Positions 1-8,349 of a stretch of DNA of 39,290 nt are shown piece after piece. This stretch comes from Tannerellaceae bacterium (GTDB taxonomy: Bacteria; Bacteroidota; Bacteroidia; Bacteroidales; Tannerellaceae). The stretch is taken from the NCBI GenBank assembly GCA_031264865.1, contig JAISDJ010000110.1:1-39290 (forward strand), given 5' to 3'. Both the position numbers and the translations under genes were made by a program. How positions within the stretch are numbered: position 1 is the first letter of the stretch; every line of letters begins with the position of its first letter. The notes under the pieces are model-generated. The model saw only the letters and a program-made list of their open reading frames with translations. It did no database searches and was not told where the DNA came from.

Positions 1-852
1 GTCGTATGTAGGGGACGAAACCATACAAAGCACTTCGCCCGTAGAGGGTTCGATCATGACGATACTGCCCAGTTTATTCTGCATGAGTTCCTCGCCGTAA
101 GCCTGCAAATCCATATCCAGCGAAAGGGCCAGGTTCTTTCCCGAAACGGGCGCCACGTCGTATCTGCCGTCTTCGTATTTCCCTTTTATCCGGCCATGTG
201 CGTCGCGGAGCAATATTTCCACGCCTTTTTCTCCCCGCAACACTTCTTCGTAAGAACGTTCTATGCCTGAACGGCCGGAATTGTCTCCCTGTACGTAGTA
301 GCTGTTTTGTTCGATGTCCCGTTTGTTTACCTGCCCGATATTTCCCAATACGTGGGCGGCGTAAGGATACTCGTATTCGCGGATGGTGCGGTTCTGGATA
401 TAAAAGCCGGGGAATTTATACAGTTTTTCCTGCAATACGCCGTAGTCCTGAGCAGAAAGCTGATTCATAAATACCTGCGGCACATACGAAGAATAGCCCG
501 GATTCAGGCGGCGGTTCCTGATGTCGGCGATGCGTTTGACAAACAGTTCTTTCGTGATGCCCACCGTATTGCAGAAGTCAAGCGTGTCGAACGGTTTGAT
601 TTCGCGCATAATCAGCATCACGTCGTAGGCCTGTTGATTAAACACAAGCAACTTATCATTCCGGTCGTAAATCATGCCACGCGAAGGATAGAGCGTCTTC
701 TTCAGGAAGGCGTTACTGTCTGCCCACGCTTTATATTCATTTTCTATTACCTGAAGATAAAACAGCCGGACAATAAAAATGAGCACTACCAGTATAACGG
801 ACCCCGAAAGGATATAGCGCCTGTTCTCGAATGCGTATTTCGTATCAGTCAT
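1..852 (-). CDS. mrdA: Penicillin-binding protein 2 (peptidoglycan transpeptidase), 5' part only
   Basis: Elongation-specific class B transpeptidase that crosslinks lateral-wall peptidoglycan with RodA and the MreBCD complex at the inner membrane. The 284 visible codons run off the left edge, so the catalytic SxxK serine region is not in view. Seen: a short cytoplasmic N-terminus, one membrane anchor at about residues 13-33, then the PBP dimerisation/pedestal domain with the family motif SGRSGIERSYEEVLRG and the start of the transpeptidase domain (SIVMIEPSTGEVLCMVSSP). The ATG at 852 overlaps the mreD stop by 8 nt, which indicates translational coupling. PBP2 proteins are usually about 600 residues, so a little under half is present. 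Family assignment is firm; completeness cannot be judged. Confidence 0.95.
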   Translation of the reverse strand, partial: MTDTKYAFENRRYILSGSVILVVLIFIVRLFYLQVIENEYKAWADSNAFLKKTLYPSRGMIYDRNDKLLVFNQQAYDVMLIMREIKPFDTLDFCNTVGITKELFVKRIADIRNRRLNPGYSSYVPQVFMNQLSAQDYGVLQEKLYKFPGFYIQNRTIREYEYPYAAHVLGNIGQVNKRDIEQNSYYVQGDNSGRSGIERSYEEVLRGEKGVEILLRDAHGRIKGKYEDGRYDVAPVSGKNLALSLDMDLQAYGEELMQNKLGSIVMIEPSTGEVLCMVSSPTYD

Positions 853-1357
853 ACCAGTTCATCTTCTCATTAAATAATTCGACAATACAAATCAAGAGCA
901 TCGTAGCGGCTATGCTCGATACAATACGGATCAGAAGGAACAGGGGATCGAACAGCGTCATCGATTCTATGATAAACAAGGTAAGATGGTGCAACACCAC
1001 CAATATAAGCACATACCTGAGAAAACCCCCATACCCGAATGTCTTAAAGGAGGGAGAAAGGGCGTCGGGCAGTTCGTCGCCCATCAATATCTTGATGATA
1101 GCCGGGCGGACAAATCCGGCAAACGTGCAGGCGGCCGCATGCATACCCGGCGTATTGGAGAATATATCAATGATAAGCCCCAGTAAAAAGGAAAGGGACG
1201 TGACGCGCGTTGAAGTAAACCCAACCGGCATCTTCACGATAAAATAGAAATAAAGAAAAGGGGTAACCAGCCGCAGAAAGTAGATATTGTTCAGTATAAG
1301 CACCTGAATCAGTACAAACAGAACAAAATAGCAGATCCCTTTTATAACATTATTCAT
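845..1357 (-). CDS. mreD: Rod shape-determining protein MreD
   Basis: Small inner-membrane subunit of the elongasome that links MreC and MreB to the wall-synthesis enzymes. The 170-residue product is almost entirely hydrophobic, with about five predicted membrane segments beginning at residues 7-30 (GICYFVLFVLIQVLILNNIY). The conserved feature of the family visible here is the segment around SFLLGLIIDIFSNTPGMHA, with an Asp inside a membrane helix. MreD diverges strongly in sequence, and the assignment rests on length, topology and position between mreC and mrdA. It overlaps mreC by 8 nt at its start and mrdA by 8 nt at its end, so all three are probably translated from one message. Confidence 0.92.
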   Translation of the reverse strand: MNNVIKGICYFVLFVLIQVLILNNIYFLRLVTPFLYFYFIVKMPVGFTSTRVTSLSFLLGLIIDIFSNTPGMHAAACTFAGFVRPAIIKILMGDELPDALSPSFKTFGYGGFLRYVLILVVLHHLTLFIIESMTLFDPLFLLIRIVSSIAATMLLICIVELFNEKMNWYD

Positions 1358-2204
1358 CGCCTTGTGCCTCCCGCTCTATCGCCCATTGTTTTTCCTGACG
1401 GAAGTTCCGTACTACCATCACATTGCTTAAACGCTGGAAGTCCGTTGCCAGCTCTATCTTCAGGGAATTGAAATTGTCGTCGCGCTGCCTTTCAAAGGAA
1501 GAAACAAATCCAACCAGGATGCCTTCGGGGAAAACCGCCGAATAACCGCTCGTCACGATGGTATCTCCAAGCTGGAACTGCACATGCCGGGGGAGTTCGT
1601 CAAGATTAGCATACCGGGCGCTGCGGCCGTTCCAGCTTAGCGAACCGATATGGTTGCTCCCCAATACCTTGCAACTCAGTTTGAATTTCGTATTGAGCAA
1701 GGGTAATACCACCGAGTAATAATCGGAAACAGTAGATACAACGCCCACCACCCCGCTTTCGGAAATAACGCCCATATCAGGCAATATCCCGTCTTCCCTG
1801 CCTTTATTCAGGGTAATATAATTGGAAAGATAGGTTACACTGTTGTTTATCACTTTGGCCGTTGTAAAGTCGTAGGGAAAGAAACGGGTGCTGTCGTTTA
1901 CAAACGCACGGAATACGGCCGTGTCTGCTTTCATGGCTTCCAGCATATCTTTCATACGCAGCAGTTCCATTTCCAACCGGCCGTTACGCTCAAGAAGGTC
2001 TTTGTTTTTATCGCGTAAATTAAGATAAGAAGTCACCGAACCTGTAACCGATACAATATTCGCCGTTATTACATTTGCCGTACTGAACATGATGCTCTGT
2101 TGATAGGCATTATTACGATAAATCAGGACTACAGATACAAATTCAAGAAATATAAACAGAAACCAATGTCTCTTCCTTATCAGAAAGTCAAGCAGTTTGC
2201 GCAT
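1350..2204 (-). CDS. mreC: Rod shape-determining protein MreC
   Basis: Bitopic inner-membrane protein whose periplasmic part scaffolds PBP2 and other elongasome enzymes. Seen: a membrane anchor near residues 13-30, a predicted coiled coil at about 60-95 (LRDKNKDLLERNGRLEMELL), then the paired beta-barrel MreC domain with the conserved segment around NKGREDGILPDMGVISESGVVGVV (split here only for description) and the later GDTIVTSGYSAVFPEGILVG. The 284-residue length is normal. It lies 40 nt downstream of mreB; that short gap contains a few imperfect copies of GTCAATTG-like sequence but no obvious promoter. Confidence 0.95.
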   Translation of the reverse strand: MRKLLDFLIRKRHWFLFIFLEFVSVVLIYRNNAYQQSIMFSTANVITANIVSVTGSVTSYLNLRDKNKDLLERNGRLEMELLRMKDMLEAMKADTAVFRAFVNDSTRFFPYDFTTAKVINNSVTYLSNYITLNKGREDGILPDMGVISESGVVGVVSTVSDYYSVVLPLLNTKFKLSCKVLGSNHIGSLSWNGRSARYANLDELPRHVQFQLGDTIVTSGYSAVFPEGILVGFVSSFERQRDDNFNSLKIELATDFQRLSNVMVVRNFRQEKQWAIEREAQGDE

Positions 2205-2244
2205 AATCAGTTGTCGATTGTCAATTGCCGACCGTCAATTGCTT

Positions 2245-3264
2245 TTATCGTATAAGAAAATTAAACTTTTCTATGTTTTTCAACGCTACGCCGGTGCCTT
2301 TCGCCACTGCGTGCAAAGGGTCTTCGGCCACATGAAAGGGTATATTTATTTTTTCCGTCAAACGTTTGTCGAGGCCTCTCATCAAAGCGCCTCCGCCTGC
2401 CAGGTAAATACCGTTGTGTACGATGTCGGCATATAATTCGGGAGGCGTCGTTTCCAATGCGCTCAAAATGGCGGCTTCCATCTTTGAAAGAGACTTTTCC
2501 AGGCAGTGGGCTATCTCCTGGTAGGATACGGAAACTTCCATGGGTAAAGCGGTCATCTGGTTAGGGCCATGCACTACAAAGTCTTCCGGGGGGTTATCCA
2601 GGAAGGTCAACGCCGAGCCTACATTTATTTTTATCTGTTCGGCGGTGCGTTCGCCTACTTTCACATTATGCTGCCGGCGCATGTATTCCATAATGTCGGC
2701 GGTCAGGTCGTCGCCCGCTATACGGATGGATTTGTTTGATACGATACCGCCCAGTGATATAACGGCGATTTCCGTTGTGCCACCGCCTATATCCACCACC
2801 ATATTCCCTTCGGGGGCCTCCACGTCTATACCGATACCGATAGCGGCCGCCATGGGTTCGTAGATCATATATACGTCTCGCCCGCCGGCATGTTCGGCCG
2901 AATCGCGGACGGCGCGGAGCTCTACTTCCGTACTGCCCGACGGAATACATACCACAATACGCAACGAAGGCGAAAACCAGTGGCTTTTCGAACCGATCAT
3001 CTTTATCATACCGCGAATCATCTGCTCGGCGGCAAAGAAATCCGCTATCACACCATCCCGCAACGGGCGGATGGTGCGAATGTCTTCATGTGTTTTACCA
3101 TGCATCTGGCGCGCCTTTTCGCCTACCGCCAATACCTTATCCGTACGCCTGTCTAAGGCTACTACCGATGGCTCGTCTACAACAATCTTACCATTACTTA
3201 TAATAATGGTATTCGCCGTGCCGAGGTCCATCGCTATTTCTTGTGTAAAAGAAAATAATCCCAT
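2245..3264 (-). CDS. mreB: Rod shape-determining protein MreB (actin homologue)
   Basis: ATP-dependent cytoskeletal filament that guides lateral wall synthesis beneath the inner membrane. The 339-residue length is typical. Nucleotide-site motifs of the actin/Hsp70 fold are visible: phosphate-1 DLGTANT at residues 13-19, phosphate-2 DIGGGT at 158-163, and the adenosine-site AGGGALMRGLD near the C-terminus. The N-terminus MGLFSFTQE is the short amphipathic stretch expected to touch the membrane. It follows purH by only 14 nt, so its transcription probably starts at the purH promoter unless an internal one exists. Confidence 0.98.
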   Translation of the reverse strand: MGLFSFTQEIAMDLGTANTIIISNGKIVVDEPSVVALDRRTDKVLAVGEKARQMHGKTHEDIRTIRPLRDGVIADFFAAEQMIRGMIKMIGSKSHWFSPSLRIVVCIPSGSTEVELRAVRDSAEHAGGRDVYMIYEPMAAAIGIGIDVEAPEGNMVVDIGGGTTEIAVISLGGIVSNKSIRIAGDDLTADIMEYMRRQHNVKVGERTAEQIKINVGSALTFLDNPPEDFVVHGPNQMTALPMEVSVSYQEIAHCLEKSLSKMEAAILSALETTPPELYADIVHNGIYLAGGGALMRGLDKRLTEKINIPFHVAEDPLHAVAKGTGVALKNIEKFNFLIR

Positions 3265-3278
3265 TTGTTTTGCATCAA

Positions 3279-4802
3279 TTAGTGTTTAAAATGACGGATA
3301 CCCGTCTTCATCATCGCCAAACCGTGTTCATTACAATACTCAACCGATAATTTATCGTTTATCGAACCGCCCGGCTGGATAATAGCCGTAATCCCTGCCT
3401 TATCTGCTATTTCAACACAATCAGGGAAGGGGAAAAACGCATCCGAAGCCATTACGGCGCCATTCAGATCAAACTCGAACGAACGGGCTTTTTCAATAGC
3501 TTGTTTCAGAGCATCCACGCGTGATGTTTGTCCAACCCCACTGGCGCAAAGTTGTTTATTTTTTACCAGCGTAATCGCGTTCGACTTACTATGCTTTACC
3601 AGTTTATTAGCAAATAGCAAATCAGCTATCTCTTGCGGAGAAGGTTGTTTTTCCGTCATCGGTTCCAAATCACCTGCTGTCTGGATACTTAGATCCTTGT
3701 CTTGCACCAACACTCCATTCAATAAAGAACGGCATTGTACGGCAGATGTTTTTGCTTCCTTACGGATAAGTATGATACGGTTTTTCTTTTGCATCAACAC
3801 TTCCAACGCATCCGTGTCATAATCGGGAGCAATAATTACCTCGAAGAAAATCTTATTAATTTCTTCTGCTACTTCCTTATTGATAGCAACATTGGTAATT
3901 AATATTCCACCAAAAGCGGATACAGGGTCGCCGGCCAGCGCATCTTTCCACGCCTCTGTTACAGAGCTACGTGAAGCAATACCGCAAGCATTATTATGTT
4001 TTAATATAGCAAAAGTTAATTCGTCAAATTCATCTATCAGAGTTACTGCCGAATCAATATCAAGTAAATTATTATATGAAATTTCTTTTCCGTGAATCTG
4101 GTCGAATACTTCATTAAATTTACCAAAAAATTGAGCTTTCTGGTGTGGATTTTCTCCATAGCGCAGATGCATCGGTTCGTCTACAGCCATGCGGAAAGTA
4201 GTACCTTCCTCATTATCGAAGTAATTAAAAATAGCCGTATCATAACCCGAAGAAACAGCAAATGCTTCTTTAGCAAACCAACGGCGGCTTTCCAACGTAG
4301 TTTCTGCGCCTTTCTCCTTCAATATATTCAATAAAGGCCTGTATTGAGCTTTCGAGGCTACAATTACCACATCTTTATAGTTCTTGGCGGCTGCACGTAT
4401 TAAGGATATGCCACCTATATCTATTTTCTCTATGATTTCCTGTTCTGTTGCACCCGAGGCAACTGTTTCTTCAAAAGGATATAAGTCTACAATCACCAGG
4501 TCTATTTCCGGAATTGTATATTCTGTCAGTTGTTCCTTATCCATTACATGATCACGACGTGCAAGGATACCGCCAAACACTTTCGGATGAAGTGTTTTAA
4601 CCCGTCCACCTAAAATAGAAGGATATCCTGTAAGCTCTTCAACAGCTTCACAAGGTATACCTAATGACTCGATAAATGTCTGGGTCCCACCGGTAGAAAC
4701 AAAACTGACACCCTCTTCATGAAGCTTCTTTATTATTTCATCTAACCCATCCTTATGATAAACAGAGACCAAGGCACGTCTCATTCGCTTCGATGCTGTC
4801 AT
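3279..4802 (-). CDS. purH: Bifunctional AICAR formyltransferase / IMP cyclohydrolase
   Basis: Catalyses the last two steps of de novo purine synthesis: formylation of AICAR with 10-formyl-THF, then ring closure to IMP. The 507 residues contain the N-terminal MGS-like cyclohydrolase domain (ALVSVYHKDGLDE, STGGT, GGRVKTLHPKVFGGIL) and the C-terminal transformylase domain, whose catalytic Lys-His motif reads KHNNACG near residue 265 where many homologues have KHxNPCG. The C-terminal DAFFPFPD and IQPGGSINDK motifs are intact. It heads the purH-mreBCD-mrdA set, an arrangement common in Bacteroidetes that puts purine synthesis and cell elongation on one likely transcript. Confidence 0.97.
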   Translation of the reverse strand: MTASKRMRRALVSVYHKDGLDEIIKKLHEEGVSFVSTGGTQTFIESLGIPCEAVEELTGYPSILGGRVKTLHPKVFGGILARRDHVMDKEQLTEYTIPEIDLVIVDLYPFEETVASGATEQEIIEKIDIGGISLIRAAAKNYKDVVIVASKAQYRPLLNILKEKGAETTLESRRWFAKEAFAVSSGYDTAIFNYFDNEEGTTFRMAVDEPMHLRYGENPHQKAQFFGKFNEVFDQIHGKEISYNNLLDIDSAVTLIDEFDELTFAILKHNNACGIASRSSVTEAWKDALAGDPVSAFGGILITNVAINKEVAEEINKIFFEVIIAPDYDTDALEVLMQKKNRIILIRKEAKTSAVQCRSLLNGVLVQDKDLSIQTAGDLEPMTEKQPSPQEIADLLFANKLVKHSKSNAITLVKNKQLCASGVGQTSRVDALKQAIEKARSFEFDLNGAVMASDAFFPFPDCVEIADKAGITAIIQPGGSINDKLSVEYCNEHGLAMMKTGIRHFKH

Positions 4803-4840
4803 CTTTTATTTCTATGATTTACATTATTGATTTTAAAATA

Positions 4841-4848
4841 CAAAAATA
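4841..4848 (-). promoter_or_regulatory. -7 box of the purH-mre promoter
   Basis: Reads TATTTTTG on the minus strand, matching the Bacteroidetes TAnnTTTG element, 38 nt before the purH ATG. No clean -33 TTTG is visible at the expected distance. Site predicted by eye. Confidence 0.5.
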
Positions 4849-5197
4849 GGTAATTATTTCTAATTACTTAAAGATGAGAATAAAAAAACTTAAAAAAACT
4901 ACATATCAGCAGAATCGACAGATTTTATATTCTATTATTTATCTATATTTCAATTATTTATTATAGTTCAAACTTTTCCTAAACAGGAAGTTGTAGTGGA
5001 TATTAAGTTTCCTTTTCTCAAAAAGATGCCAACCTTTTTTCAAAAACGTAGGCATGAAATTATGAACACGATCTTGTTTCGTTACACTTTTTTTTCAATC
5101 TTTGTCATAGAGAACAAATTAAAAGGTATTTGTCTTTAGTAACTGAATAACTGTTTTTCAAAAAGTATAATTAATAACTTCTTAAAAAAAAGAAATC
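4849..5197. other. A/T-rich divergent intergenic region
   Basis: About 350 bp between the divergent purH and the secreted-protein gene. It is very A/T rich and contains no credible gene. The only structure seen is the imperfect palindrome at 5026-5055, listed separately. A promoter for the plus-strand gene must lie here, but no TAnnTTTG match was convincing. Confidence 0.6.
5026..5055. repeat. Imperfect palindrome, ATGCCaAC...GTaGGCAT family
   Basis: The arms ATGCCAAC and GTAGGCAT pair over seven positions with one A-A mismatch around a CTTTTTTCAAAAA-like centre. A closely related palindrome with the same TTTTCAAAAA centre occurs at 28815-28844, so this is a dispersed element and not a unique operator. 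Confidence 0.55.
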
Positions 5198-5863
5198 ATG
5201 AGAACAATTTTTAGTTTTATCCTTACCGTTTTATGTCTGTCGTCTTTTTCTGCGAACACGTTTGCACAAGGCGTTTATTTTCTTGACAAACAGGGAGCGG
5301 AAGTTGAATATGTGATAAAAGACGGAAAAGGAAGTGTTCAATCTTACACAAAGATGGTAGTTACAGACGTGAAAAAAGAGGATGCGGAAAACTTTTCCAT
5401 CACCTATACTACTGAGGCTTTCAACAAAAACAAAAAATCACTGATGCCGCCTATTACAGTAACAATAAGAGTTTTAGGCGGGGTAGTAGTATTCGACCCG
5501 AAAGCCATGATGGGCGAAGCCGGCGAAAACATAGAGATCAGCGGGACATATCCTTTACTTCCGGCAACGCTTGCAGTGGGCAATGAGATCGGAGAATATT
5601 CCTACACGACGAAAGTATTGGGCATATCCACCACTGTTTCAGGAAATAACAAAGTGACGGCCCGGGAAGAGGTAAAAACAGACGCCGGTTCATTCGACTG
5701 CTTTAAAGTAGAAAGCGAAGTAAGCACAAAAGTGATATTAAAACCCGTAAAAACAAAAACAATCAATTGGTACGCCAAAAATATCGGCATCGTAAAAACC
5801 GAAGCCTACGACAACAAAGGAAAACTTCAAACCGTACAGGAGTTAGTTTCACTAAAAAAATAA
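5198..5863 (+). CDS. Secreted DUF3108-like protein of unknown function
   Basis: 221 residues with a Sec signal peptide (MRTIFSFILTVLCLSSFSAN, cleavage probably after FAQ near residue 24) and no lipobox cysteine. The mature part is predicted to be nearly all beta strand, with the repeated pattern of a lipocalin-like/DUF3108 barrel (YTTKVLGISTTVSGNN, TDAGSFDCFKVESEVSTKV, WYAKNIGIVKTEAYDNKGKL). The WYAKNIGIVK...YDNKGK ending is typical of that group. It is likely periplasmic or surface exposed, and no enzymatic residues stand out. It is probably monocistronic, with 160 bp before the next gene. Confidence 0.7.
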   Translation: MRTIFSFILTVLCLSSFSANTFAQGVYFLDKQGAEVEYVIKDGKGSVQSYTKMVVTDVKKEDAENFSITYTTEAFNKNKKSLMPPITVTIRVLGGVVVFDPKAMMGEAGENIEISGTYPLLPATLAVGNEIGEYSYTTKVLGISTTVSGNNKVTAREEVKTDAGSFDCFKVESEVSTKVILKPVKTKTINWYAKNIGIVKTEAYDNKGKLQTVQELVSLKK

Positions 5864-5894
5864 CCCAAAACAAGAAAGTCGGATGATTTGGGTT
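5862..5894 (+). terminator. Weak hairpin after the secreted-protein gene
   Basis: AACCCAAA pairs with TTTGGGTT across a 17-nt loop. The left arm includes the last two bases of the stop codon. There is no U-tract, so termination activity is doubtful. Confidence 0.35.
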
Positions 5895-5990
5895 GTGTCA
5901 TATCACCGTTTCGTTTTTTTTATCTTTTATGTTCCTTGCGAAGTTACTAAAATCAGGTTAAATAATAAACACATTACATCTCTTATTTGT

Positions 5991-5998
5991 TAACTTTG
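5991..5998 (+). promoter_or_regulatory. -7 box for the aminopeptidase operon
   Basis: TAACTTTG matches TAnnTTTG exactly, 25 nt before the ATG at 6024, leaving a short leader. The -33 element is not clear. Confidence 0.5.
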
Positions 5999-6023
5999 CA
6001 AATGACGAATCAATATAAATAAG

Positions 6024-7811
6024 ATGAAAATGAACGTACAAGAACGTCTTGCCGCCCTTCGGGAAACGATGAAAAGGCACGGGATAGATGCCTATATTAT
6101 CCCAAGTTCCGATCCACATCTAAGCGAATATGTGCCTGCCCGGTGGAAATCACGTGAGTGGATATCCGGCTTTACCGGGTCTGCCGGGACGGTTGTCATT
6201 ACAGCTACAAAGGCCGGATTATGGACGGATTCCCGTTATTTCCTGCAAGCTACCGAACAGCTAAAAGGTACAGGTATCGACTTATATAAATGGATGCTTC
6301 CGGAAACGCCTTCCATTCATGACTTCTTGCTGCATGAACTGAAAGAAGGAGAAACGGTTGGCCTCGACGGACAATCATACAATGTGACAGATGCTCGTAA
6401 TTTAAACAAAAAACTAACAAAGAAAGGTATCAAGTTAAATACGTCTATCGACTTGATTGATGAGATATGGACCAATCGCCCGGCGATTCCCACTAATAAA
6501 ATCTTTGAACTTCCGGTAGAAATCACAGGGCAATCCGTACACGATAAGTTGGATGCGATTAATGACAAGCTCCATAAAGCAGGCGCCGACTGTCTGATAG
6601 TATGCGCTTTGGACGAAATTGCATGGACATTTAATATACGCGGAAATGATGTAAGCTATAATCCGGTGGCGGTAAGTTACGCTTTCGTTTCCGAAAATGA
6701 AACCGTATTATTTATCTTGCCGGAAAAACTAACGCCCGAAATTGCAGAACATCTGAAACAAGAAGGGGTCATTCTGGCCGACTACAACAAGATTATACCT
6801 TATCTCGCTCAATTACCGGAAACGACAACCGTCTTTATTGATCCTGCCCGAACAAATGCTGCATTGTTCAATGCGATACCTAAAGGATGCGAAATCATAG
6901 AAGGTATTACGCCTGCCAATCATCTGAAAAGTATAAAGAATCAGACAGAGATAGAAGGATTTCGTAATGCGTTGGTAAAAGATGGCATTGCGCTCACCCG
7001 TTTTTATATCTGGCTGGAAAGGCAATTGGCCGAAGGAAATAGGGTAACGGAACTGAGCAGTACCGAAAAGCTATCCGCTTTACGTGCCGAACAGCCATTA
7101 TACATATCTGATAGTTTTAATACAATTTGCGGGTATGGCCCTCATGGCGCAATTGTACATTATAGTGCTACACCGGAAACGGATGCAGAAATCAAGCCGG
7201 AAGGTATCTTACTTATGGATTCGGGTGGGCAATACCTGGATGGCACAACCGATATAACCCGTACCATTGTGCTGGGAGAACCTACCGAACAGATGAAAAA
7301 AGATTTCACCCGTGTATTAAAAGGTACAATAGGAATTGCCAAGTGTAAATTTCCTTCCGGTATACGGGGTTGCTTGATTGATGCCTTTGCCCGTAAAGCT
7401 TTATGGGATACAGGCATACAATACCTACATGGCACCTGTCATGGGATAGGCCATTGCCTAAATGTTCACGAAGGGCCGCAAAGCATTCGTATGGAAGAAA
7501 ATCCTGTTGTATTGGAACCGGGTATGGTGATGAGCGACGAGCCCGCCATGTATCGTGAAGGCCAATACGGCATACGAACCGAAAATATGGTGTTAGTCAT
7601 AGAAGACAGTGAAACCGAATATGGTAAGTTCCTTACCTTCGAAACCTTAACATTATGTTATATCGATACCCAATTAGTAATACCTTCTATGCTTTCCGTA
7701 CGCGAACATGCCTGGTTAAACAAATATCATCAAATGGTATATGATAAACTAAGCCCGCATCTTGCCGAAGAAGAAAAAGCGTGGCTAAGAGAAAAAACAA
7801 AAGAAATATAA
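6024..7811 (+). CDS. Xaa-Pro aminopeptidase (M24B, aminopeptidase P family)
   Basis: Cytosolic metallopeptidase releasing an N-terminal residue that precedes proline. The 595 residues hold two N-terminal creatinase-like domains (one begins RLAALRETMKRHGIDAYIIP; SGFTGSAGTVV is typical) and a C-terminal pita-bread catalytic domain. All five metal ligands are visible: D399, D410, H473 (in HGTCHGIGHCLNVHEGP), E506 (MSDEPAMY) and E520 (RTENMVLV). The roughly 600-residue three-domain form resembles eukaryotic cytosolic APP and long bacterial homologues more than the 440-residue E. coli PepP. There is no signal peptide. It is first in a three-gene set, 22 nt from the next gene. Confidence 0.94.
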   Translation: MKMNVQERLAALRETMKRHGIDAYIIPSSDPHLSEYVPARWKSREWISGFTGSAGTVVITATKAGLWTDSRYFLQATEQLKGTGIDLYKWMLPETPSIHDFLLHELKEGETVGLDGQSYNVTDARNLNKKLTKKGIKLNTSIDLIDEIWTNRPAIPTNKIFELPVEITGQSVHDKLDAINDKLHKAGADCLIVCALDEIAWTFNIRGNDVSYNPVAVSYAFVSENETVLFILPEKLTPEIAEHLKQEGVILADYNKIIPYLAQLPETTTVFIDPARTNAALFNAIPKGCEIIEGITPANHLKSIKNQTEIEGFRNALVKDGIALTRFYIWLERQLAEGNRVTELSSTEKLSALRAEQPLYISDSFNTICGYGPHGAIVHYSATPETDAEIKPEGILLMDSGGQYLDGTTDITRTIVLGEPTEQMKKDFTRVLKGTIGIAKCKFPSGIRGCLIDAFARKALWDTGIQYLHGTCHGIGHCLNVHEGPQSIRMEENPVVLEPGMVMSDEPAMYREGQYGIRTENMVLVIEDSETEYGKFLTFETLTLCYIDTQLVIPSMLSVREHAWLNKYHQMVYDKLSPHLAEEEKAWLREKTKEI

Positions 7812-7833
7812 ATCAATTGTCAACTAAAAACAG

Positions 7834-8349
7834 ATGGCTTTAATAAAATCAGTGAGGGGATTTACTCCGAAAATAGGAAAAGACACCTATCTGGCGGATA
7901 ATGCCGCTATTATCGGAGATGTTGAAATAGGTGAAGGATGTAGTATCTGGTTCGGAACGGTACTACGCGGTGATGTAAACTCCATTCGTATCGGAAATGG
8001 GGTGAACGTTCAGGATGGTTCGGTACTGCATACATTATATGAAAAGTCGACCATCGAAATCGGTAACGACGTCTCCATAGGACATAATGTAACCATACAT
8101 GGGGCAACAGTTTGCGATGGTGCCTTAATCGGTATGGGATCGGTCGTTTTAGACCATGCAGTGATTGGCGAGGGAGCGATAGTTGCCGCCGGTTCGGTAG
8201 TACTTAGTAATACAATCGTAGAGCCCGGAAGCATTTATGCCGGCGTACCTGCTAAATTCGTAAAGAAGGTAGATCCTGAACAATCCAAAGAAATCAATCA
8301 AAAGATAGCGCGCAACTATCATATGTATGCCGGATGGTATGGGGAATAA
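7834..8349 (+). CDS. Gamma-class carbonic anhydrase-like hexapeptide-repeat protein
   Basis: 171 residues forming a left-handed parallel beta-helix, with many [LIV]GxxxxI hexapeptide turns (AIIGDVEIGEGCSIW, NGVNVQDGSVLHT). The three zinc-ligand histidines of the Cam/CaiE/YrdA family appear as H66, H84 and H89 (DGSVLHT; SIGHNVTIHG). The conserved LRGD at residues 44-47 and Q60 are also present. The probable role is CO2/bicarbonate interconversion in the cytosol, but many family members lack measurable anhydrase activity, so the catalytic call is tentative. It sits between the aminopeptidase and a lipoprotein gene whose start overlaps its stop codon. Confidence 0.9.
   Translation: MALIKSVRGFTPKIGKDTYLADNAAIIGDVEIGEGCSIWFGTVLRGDVNSIRIGNGVNVQDGSVLHTLYEKSTIEIGNDVSIGHNVTIHGATVCDGALIGMGSVVLDHAVIGEGAIVAAGSVVLSNTIVEPGSIYAGVPAKFVKKVDPEQSKEINQKIARNYHMYAGWYGE

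Noticed and set aside
1-873. Plus-strand open frames at the left end (198-470 and 307-873)
   Set aside because: They are shadows of the PBP2 gene, whose motifs read well on the minus strand.
2205-2244. Promoter between mreB and mreC
   Set aside because: Only 40 nt with repeated CAATTG-like sequence and no TAnnTTTG match; cotranscription is simpler.
5198-5863. Lipoprotein assignment for the DUF3108-like protein
   Set aside because: The signal peptide has no cysteine at the cleavage region; FAQ followed by Gly-Val fits signal peptidase I.
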